From: Bacillota bacterium
GTDB lineage: Bacteria > Bacillota_C > Negativicutes > JAEYSJ01
Length of the DNA: 24,477 bases
Direction: 5' to 3'
NCBI GenBank assembly: GCA_023434855.1
Contig: JAEYSJ010000326.1
Span: 1 to 24,477 of the forward strand
Below are positions 24,097 to 24,477 of the stretch, one piece after another. Below the pieces are notes generated by a model. It was not told the origin of the DNA and did no database searches. It saw nothing but the letters and a program-made list of their open reading frames with translations. Position 1 is the first letter of the stretch; the number at the start of each line of letters is the position of its first letter. A program made the position numbers and the translations under genes.

Positions 24097-24477
24097 TTAG
24101 AACTGTCCGCCAAAGCTGAAGTGAGCCTTAGTGCCTTGGCTGCCTTTTGCGTAATCTAGTTTAATAGGACCAATTGGAGTTGTCACGCGTACGCCGACAC
24201 CCACACCGACCTTTAAGTCGGTTAACTTATAGCCTTCACCATCCCAGGCGTTACCAACGTCGCCAAAAACGACGCCTTGAACTTTTTTGGCTACCGGGAA
24301 ACGATACTCGGCAGTTCCGGTAAACATCTTGTTGCCCTTATATTCGTCATCATCGTAACCACGGAGAGTATCGGCACCGCCTACGGCAAATTTACCGCTT
24401 TCCGGCATATTGCCGTCAGCATAACCTGCCACCATCCGGAAAGCCAATACCTGGTCGTGACCAACTTTAACGTATTG
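24097..24477 (-). CDS. bamA: BamA (Omp85) C-terminal barrel, cut by window edge
   Basis: The frame is open to the window end, giving 126 C-terminal residues. The segment GKFAVGGADTLRGYDDDEY contains the LRGY form of the Omp85 loop-6 motif (V/L-R-G-F/Y). It is followed by strand pairs FTGTAEYRFPV, GVVFGDVGNAW, VGVGVGVRVTTPIGPIKLDY and a C-terminal AHFSFGGQF with terminal Phe, the usual barrel-recognition signal. BamA inserts outer-membrane proteins. Only the last barrel strands are here, so the number of POTRA domains and a TamA alternative cannot be tested directly. The ompH/lpxD neighbourhood favours BamA. Confidence 0.88.
   Translation of the reverse strand, partial: QYVKVGHDQVLAFRMVAGYADGNMPESGKFAVGGADTLRGYDDDEYKGNKMFTGTAEYRFPVAKKVQGVVFGDVGNAWDGEGYKLTDLKVGVGVGVRVTTPIGPIKLDYAKGSQGTKAHFSFGGQF

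Overview
This window carries one long block of outer-membrane and lipopolysaccharide (LPS) genes, all on the minus strand, so transcription runs from high to low coordinates. The gene order is bamA, an unknown exported protein, three OmpH/Skp paralogs, lpxD, a YjbH-like protein, lpxL, an ABC permease and its ATPase, then lpxC-fabZ-lpxA-lpxI-lpxB-msbA-waaA-lpxK-kdsB-kdsA-kdsD-kdsC. Several traits point to a diderm Firmicute of the class Negativicutes, probably near Sporomusaceae: LpxI rather than LpxH, fused bam/ompH/lpx/kds clustering, strong GGAGG-type ribosome binding sites, and GTG/TTG starts beside moderate GC. The taxon is an inference from layout and protein character, not a database match.

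Region by region. 22543-24477 holds the C-terminal end of BamA and an unrecognised exported protein with an internal repeat and a beta-rich C-terminus; its only well-placed start is an ATT codon. 20030-22459 holds three OmpH/Skp paralogs, two of them lipoproteins. 16923-20007 holds lpxD, a small YjbH-like protein and the late acyltransferase lpxL. 13048-16333 holds a permease/ATPase pair with MacB/FtsX-like topology, set off by its own promoter and an upstream terminator. 7749-12572 encodes the Raetz pathway from LpxC to LpxB plus FabZ. 1-7752 encodes MsbA, the Kdo transferase WaaA, the 4'-kinase LpxK and the Kdo branch KdsB/A/D/C. Together they make Kdo-lipid A (LpxA, C, D, I, B, K, WaaA, LpxL), supply CMP-Kdo (KdsD, A, C, B), flip the product across the inner membrane (MsbA), and assemble outer-membrane proteins (BamA, OmpH).

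The second theme is repeats. Nearly every gap over about 100 bases is filled by one of two non-coding repeat families. Family A (4 copies, about 180-400 bp) is MITE-like, with imperfect terminal inverted repeats built on AAAACGCCCATCTGCG. Family B (about 12 copies, 50-190 bp) has long inverted arms made of 9-bp units (GAGGACACA, CGCCAAGGA or ACGCAAAGA types), and often an internal palindrome of form CGCGAT-N4-ATCGCG. No tRNA, rRNA, CRISPR array, transposase or phage gene was seen.
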